From assembly GCA_005406025.1 (NCBI GenBank), contig BGZK01000099.1, forward strand, positions 372,001 through 436,000: a stretch of DNA of 64,000 nucleotides. The letters are read 5' to 3'. Made by a program: the position numbers and the translations under genes. Within the stretch, counting starts at the first letter, position 1, and the number at the start of each line of letters is the position of its first letter. The notes under the pieces are model-generated. The model was not told where the DNA came from. It was given only the letters and a program-made list of their open reading frames with translations, and did no database searches. The DNA is from Eumeta japonica (taxonomy: Eukaryota; Arthropoda; Insecta; Lepidoptera; Psychidae). Shown here piece by piece: positions 58,229-64,000 of the stretch.

Positions 58229-58861
58229 GTGAGAACTGAATTCGCTTTGAAATGATAATATTCGTAATATAAATCAGTATGATATTTCAAAAAATAAAAT
58301 AAAATAAATATGCAATATTATAGGTGAAAAGGAGTTCCTTTACATGTAGAAGAATGTATGAAAAAATGTCCAGAAAATATATAATATAAATTATGTATCT
58401 TGTCATTACATATTAATACGATAATATTATTCTTATTACGAAGCTGATACATAATTGAGACTTGGAAGTCTCTCGATTAATGTGATATATCCAAATATTA
58501 ATCTATTAACGGTCGGGCAAATTAACTACAAATGCTTATGTAACGATAGGCATTACTTATTAACTGGCCTCTTGCATACACAAAGGTCTACTCTGGATGT
58601 AATAGCACTCAAAGGGGTGGTTAGAAACCACAACTCTCGATTGGTACGATTTTATGTATACCTCTTTAGCTTAGTGTAATCTCATCAGTTTCATATAAGA
58701 ACGTCGATTTCGGGTTTCATTCATTGAATGTCATAAAACAACTTCATGGCTCTTATTGCAAAATTGAAAAAAAAAAAAGCAAAATTTAAGCGCATATTCA
58801 AGACGAGATGAAGAAGTTACGTGTTACATTTAGTCAACAATATCAACGTCATTCTTGAATA

Positions 58862-58986
58862 ACTTTGACATTGATGAATGGATGGACGTCTACGATGTTA
58901 GTGCCATAATTGAGGCGTTGGAACCTCACATAGTGGAGATGTTCCAGTGGTTTGATCCATTCGTTGAGTGGCTGTCGAGCCCTTGA
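58862..58986 (+). other. Unassigned block open on both strands
   Basis: On the + strand a ~41-codon frame reads FDIDEWMDVYDVSAIIEALE and continues to WLSSP-stop. The minus strand is also open (Met at 59031 to 58849). The block has non-intron-like composition and no repeat landmark I can name. It does not fit the expected next M13 segment. It may be a fragment of a mobile element. Confidence 0.25.
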
Positions 58987-60504
58987 ACTGATCAGAATTT
59001 TATATAGAGATCTAAGTAAAACGATTTTCACCCATATATATTGAGGTACACCATCGCAAACAAATACTTTAGATTTGTCGGAGGTGAGAGGGGCGCTAAT
59101 GTGCCAAAAAATGTCTTACCTGATATATGAACAGCCCTAAATACGTTTGCTTTATTTATTGCTAGCCTTTCAATCACTCTAGAACCGCTGAATGGATTGC
59201 TATTAGATTTTACATATTGGTAGACAATGTTGCAGAATTGAACAGGTAGGTTTGTATGCAAAAAAAATATTTTGTACGTACATCACAAATATAGTATTTG
59301 CAAAACCGCGGGTAAATTTAAATCACACAAAAAAAAATTGTTCACTTTAATTTATTTACCAAATTTTAATTTATAAGGGCAGATTACGGCTGGTATTAAT
59401 CAAAGTATGTCATTTTTTTTTTATTAAAGTAGAATTACGATTATCGAATATTTTAATTAGTGACGATTTTCATTCATTTTGATTGTATTCTTTTATTCGG
59501 AGAATACTTACTTTGGATTTGATGTTCAAAATGAGGCTATTGAGAAGTACACGTACCTACAACTATGGTTAATCATACTTTAAAATTTGTATGCTTTCTA
59601 CAGTTTTTTCAGCAGTCATAGTTGCATTTTCAATTATTTTTAATCTGATATTTCATAGATCCCAGACTCAAATCGAATTTTAGAAAATATTTTTCCCGCT
59701 TTTTGCTCGGTAAATTCTATTAATTCACAATGACAAAAATCGGAAATTTACGATTTGCTGAAAAATGATTAATGTTAAATAATTTCTTAATCATCGCGGG
59801 ATTGATTTGAAACATGCTAAACGAATTGAATTTTTAATGATTTTGCAAAATTTTATGTAGGGTGGAATGTTTTGTTATATATGCAGTTTTCTGACTAAAA
59901 TAGGACATTTTAGATGGTTTTTACCAATTTATCGGTTAATCTCCAATTTTCTATTAATATTTATATACCTATTCCATAGTTCACAGACTAGTGTTTTTAA
60001 ATTGACTACGGGCTAAGCAATTAGAACATTTTGTAATTTGCTGGTCAATATGTAATATTTTTTGCAACTTTTGCTAAAGCAAATGAGTTATCTTAAAATT
60101 TATTAATTAATATTGAAGATATTAATAATTTTTCCAACCAAATAATTTTTTTTTAATTTGTTACTGTTCCAATCCAATTTGCTGACCAAAATTGGAACTT
60201 TTATAATGTGTTTACCAAATTCGTGCATTTATGACACATACTTATTATGAATACCTTTTGTTGCTAATGTTGCCGTGTTTGAAAACAACGAAACACATGT
60301 TTCAACATTTGTTTCTCGCCAGTTGATAGGTTTATAAATAACCTGTTTACCCTGTTTGTTTATCTGCATTAGAAATATTTTTTTTCTGTTTGAGACATGA
60401 CCTTACTTATATTATTATAAGTTGTTGTTTTCATGCTACTAATCATGGGCTTGTGTCCAAAGTTGAGGTTATCGTCTTGTAGATCACTGAATACTTGAAA
60501 AGAA

Positions 60505-60960
60505 CAAGTGCGAGATAAACCCACGTGTCGAGGGTTCCGCACAACATGATATTTAAAAAAGAGCTAGGGCGGATCGGTATAGAGGTTCGAAGGGGTTGGA
60601 CGCTTGTAATACATGTCAGTTATGATTACATTTTCTTCAAACTCTTTAACTTGCAGCCTTTGGAGTTAAAAGTAATGGTGATTATTCACACATTTTTCGA
60701 TGATAATCAAAAATGTAGGTAACTAAAAACGAATAAAACCACATTGAATCTTTAAAGAGAGTCCTTTCAATTGATATTCCGAACTCTACGTAAAATGAAT
60801 ATGAAACTAGAAATTCTATCGCCACGAATAGGTGCTGGAAAGTTATTTCTCTAACTGTTTAATTTGATAGTCTGTAGTAGTTACTGGAAAACGAAGGTAA
60901 CACACAGAAAAACAACTAGGCAAACAGACGTACAAAAATACCATGAAAAGCGATATTCCT
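60505..60960 (-). repeat. Dispersed repeat copy, minus strand
   Basis: AACAAGTGCGAGATAAACCC and CGTGTCGAGGGTTCCGCAC at the left edge are the inverted TGCGCGAG...GCACTTG-type tail of the family. The body runs to about 60960, with AAACAGACGTACAAAAATACC in the position of the GTCCGTC run. Confidence 0.45.
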
Positions 60961-61233
60961 TTCTAAGTTTCTGAGGGCAAAAATGCAAAAAATACACTGG
61001 GATAATTCGCTTTAGTTTTACCGAAACTGTTAATTTAAATAGGTTATTATTTCTTTATTATCCGACTACAAACGCAAATAAGGTTGATATGTTTATCACT
61101 GTATATAAATGTTATAAGTTTGTTCTCTCTAACACTCCTAAACTGAGACGCAATCGTGAATCATCAAAATCAGACAATGTAACTTATTCGACGTTCATCT
61201 TAATCTCATAAGCGGTGATAGTAGGGACGACCG

Positions 61234-61354
61234 GCGGGCCTAGCACGACGCCCTAGACAAGTCTCTCTATAAGACGTCCCTTTCATTCGTTATGTTGCGC
61301 GAGAAGGACAGTCTTATAGAAATATATTTGTCTAGGGCGTCGTGCTAGGCCCGC
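61234..61354. repeat. Long hairpin: 27-bp perfect outer arms plus an inner paired segment
   Basis: The outer arm 61234-61260 (GCGGGCCTAGCACGACGCCC...) is exactly inverted at 61328-61354. Inside, TCTATAAGACGTCCCT near 61266-61281 largely pairs with AGGACAGTCTTATAGA near 61305-61320. The ~121-nt unit therefore folds along most of its length with a terminal loop of about 22 nt. It is GC-rich against AT-rich flanks. It could be a small MITE or a structured-RNA locus; no target duplication was resolved. Confidence 0.75.
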
Positions 61355-61654
61355 AGATGTCATCATTTGCATCGGCCCTAGGACAAACCTAAAATCTGTC
61401 CCTAAAATCTGTCGAATGGGACGCAAAATCAAAGAGATTGAAGTAATTGCTTGGACGTCGGAAGAAATAATCACATTAGAATTTAGATAGTCAAATTACA
61501 TTTATCACAATCTTTGGAATCGCGCATGGATTACGTCCATCGCCGGGAAGAAATCGACAATTTTTAATACATGTTCTATTGCACTCCATCCACGGCTGCG
61601 CGTGTTTGCGTAGAATAAATAGTTTCATATTTTGTGACGAGAGATCTCTGTTTT

Positions 61655-61725
61655 AATCGTCATTCCAATTCTAGTTCTGTTCTCGATTACGGTCTCGGTT
61701 CTTTTTTCGATTCCGATCATTCCCT
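61655..61725 (+). repeat. GATTC/GATC-rich tract (dispersed)
   Basis: TCCAATTCTAGTTCTGTTCTC, GATTACGGTCTCGGTTC and TCGATTCCGATCATTCC follow each other. It has the same flavour as the tracts at 32850-32965 and 57580-57640. Confidence 0.4.
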
Positions 61726-64000
61726 ATATCGATTATGTCCCCCACGGTTTTGCATTCCTAAAATATGATTTTTATTTTATGTTGCGTTTGTGATGGTGTT
61801 GTTCATTTTTGTAGGTACAATAATTGTTGTAGGGCTTATGTAAGTATGAATGTGATCAAATATGTTTATTACCTTTGAATGCTGAACCTAGTGAACGGAT
61901 CGTGATGAAATTTAACAAACATAAAAGTATTTTTATGTTTGTCAACTTTCATTACATATCACGTAGTAAATAATGAGAAGCTACATTATACTTGAGTAAT
62001 CTCAAATATAATGATAGCTCCCCATTTTTTGGGAAATACTTTGTAGAATTGACTAAATAAATTTCTGAATACAAGCAAATTTTTCCTCTTTAGGATATGA
62101 TGTAGATGTGTAACTTAATAAGATAATGGCGATTAGAGGCCACAGTGTTGTAATTGTGTAAAATATAATAGCCAAAAAATTCTATTATTACATTTCCATA
62201 TTATCAGATATCATCAACGTTTAAGATCGCATGTTTAAGATCGATACTGAAATATGTTGTGACTACGATTTAAAAATGTCTACTATTTTTAATCATCGCT
62301 TAAAAGACAAATGGAAAAAATACATATTAGGTCAATTATTATTATAAATATTAATATTAAAAATATAACGATGACAACCTTCCAGTTCTTTTTTTTAAGG
62401 AAAAATTTAAAATATAATACAGAATACTGAAATTCAGCACGCATTTGGAGATTATTGTTTTTCATAGTCGCGTTTTTGTTTGTGCACACAAGGAAGTAGC
62501 ACTGTTTTATAGCTCTATACCCCTTTTCAGCATTTTTTTTAATTAGCGTATCATTAGATTACTAGGTGTGTTCGCATAATCTCAAGAAGATAGATAAGGA
62601 AGAAGTTAGTGAGATAAGGTAAGGTTTGGTTTTCTAGTGCACCTATTGAGGTCTATTGTATACGGATCTCGACAATTAGCAATTCCATCGAAAAACTGTG
62701 CGTAGAATCGAGAAATTTCAGAACCCGCGACACATAGTAACAAAAACACAAAGCATTTCGCAAGGCCTTTGTTCGTGTTTGCAAAGTACATAATAACGTC
62801 AGAACGCTCCGGAGGTAAAATATTTACCCATTAGCGAGTTGTTATGTTGCCTTTAAGTATAATGCTGTAGCTGATATTTTTTTTCACAGTTTTCCATTAT
62901 TGATATCATGACAATTTGTCCGTCCGTCTGTCAGCCTATTAGGACTTCTAAAGTACACTAAACGTCGTGCATTGTCGAGGCGATTCAATATTTAAGATGC
63001 AAATCTTTTGTAGGATTTTCCATTCGCTATTGTGATTTAGAAATTAATTCTTTTTTATTTGTAGTGGGTTTTCGTAAGATGTCAACTTCAGAATAAGTGT
63101 ACATTTAATATTAATATAAATCTGTAAGGTCTGTTTCTCTCAATACATTGAGAAAATTTTATGGGTGTAGATTGCACATGTCCATAAAAGACCTATTTGT
63201 TAATGCACGATGCCATTTAGGCAACTACCGTGATACTGCAAACAAGAAAATAATAAGGCATTTGCAATGTCTTTGACGTCTATTAAATCTAGAGTACAAA
63301 CAGATATTTGTAAAGTGTTTGATAACGAAAAAAATCCTTATACTTTTGACGTAAAGTTTTCTATCATAAAATAGTAATTTAGTATTATTTGGATGTTCCC
63401 CAATAAGTTTTCGATTAAACAGCGAAGGTTTAATATTATATTGTTTTTCTACATAAATAGAATTAATCTGTATGAAATTTAAACCAGAAGATACTGTATT
63501 GGATTCTGAGTGCGGGTAAACTCGCTAATTAGTTTTTAATTTAATTCAAATTAAACCATCCTTTCCATGTTTGTAGAACTTGTTAAACCTTTATGACTTT
63601 GGTGACAGAGGTAATTATTAGCCTCCAATAAACACAGGACTCAACGTCTAATTTCCTTAATCTGAAATTGATCTTTTAATTCTTTGAAATAGAACCTTTG
63701 TAGGTCAACTTATTTTAGGTTTTTGACAACCCCCTTTCCCTAATCCCCCAAAGAGAAAATGAGAAACGAGTTCTATTCGAAAACAGGGATATGAACCTTG
63801 TATAAATATATCAAAGGCAAAAAAAAAACGATATCGGACAAAACCAATTCGCACCTCACCGCACAGTAGCGAGAGGAGGAAAAAAAAACGGCTAACTTGT
63901 TTTTGGTATAATGCCGGCGGTGGGTTAACACTTGGTTAGTGTTTGCACGTGCGTTAGCGCCGCGAAAATTGGCCGGTCACTTATATGGATAGCATTTCCT

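Larger units (their letters stand above)
58229..64000 (+). other. Start of the next peptidase intron, no further exon recognised
   Basis: The next exon should begin with two bases completing a split codon that starts with G (probably Glu). I find no acceptor followed by M13-like sequence before the window ends, so the intron appears to be at least 5.8 kb. Contents listed separately: an open block at 58862-58986, a dispersed repeat near 60505-60960, the 61234-61354 hairpin, a GATC-type tract at 61655-61725, and a GTCCGTCCGTCTGTC fragment at about 62918-62932. The final 200 bp are more GC-rich but show no frame. Confidence 0.5.

Noticed and set aside
58225..58230. Alternative donor GCC|GTAGGT at the end of the ectodomain exon
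   Set aside because: GTGAGA at 58229 is the stronger donor, and it leaves a G that can complete the Glu expected after RYAV in M13 proteins.

Overview
This window looks like AT-rich nuclear DNA from an insect, most probably a butterfly or moth (Lepidoptera). The evidence is long AT-rich introns with GT/AG-bounded exons, tRNA-derived SINEs, RTE-like and Jockey-like LINE relics, many fold-back elements (MITEs), and several degraded copies of a dispersed repeat of a type I know from lepidopteran genomes. That repeat has GTCCGTC-type runs near one end and a tail with ACGGAACCC followed by TTGGCCGGTTTTT. There are no operons, CRISPR arrays, prokaryotic genes or intact RNA genes. Family assignments come from reading the sequence; no database search was possible.

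The only host protein-coding gene I can support lies on the + strand and runs off the right edge. It is the 5' part of an M13 (neprilysin / endothelin-converting-enzyme type) zinc metallopeptidase. Its two common exons are 53992-54136 (transmembrane anchor) and 58019-58228 (start of the ectodomain, with the M13 signature PCEDFYEFACGGW). Two coding first exons lie upstream: 28263-28373 (37 codons) and 34550-34858 (103 codons). Both end in phase 0 and could splice in frame to 53992. This would give one ectodomain with two different cytoplasmic tails. The zinc-binding HExxH exon is not in the window. The introns would be about 25.6 kb and 19.1 kb (alternative first introns), 3.9 kb, and at least 5.8 kb.

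Layout. 1-27.8 kb: no supported exon; dispersed repeats, MITEs, a 1.5 kb fold-back element with ~470 bp arms (12.8-14.3 kb), microsatellites and several striking hairpins, including three in a row at 18.46-18.70 kb. 27.8-28.4 kb: a tRNA-like/repeat block followed directly by the first coding exon. 28.4-34.4 kb: intron with an LTR-retrotransposon remnant, a tRNA-like SINE head and a CRE-bearing palindrome. 34.37-34.86 kb: a GC-rich island with an initiator-like motif, two tiny upstream ORFs and the alternative first exon. 34.9-54 kb: a long intron full of SINE, LINE and MITE debris. 54-58.2 kb: common exons with an RTE-like LINE relic in the intron between them. 58.2-64 kb: intron with a dispersed repeat and a long perfect hairpin at 61.2 kb.

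No obviously new multi-gene system is visible. The most interesting points are the paired alternative N-termini of the peptidase, the back-to-back start-stop upstream ORFs, and the unusual number of short-loop, nearly perfect palindromes, which look like template-switch products.
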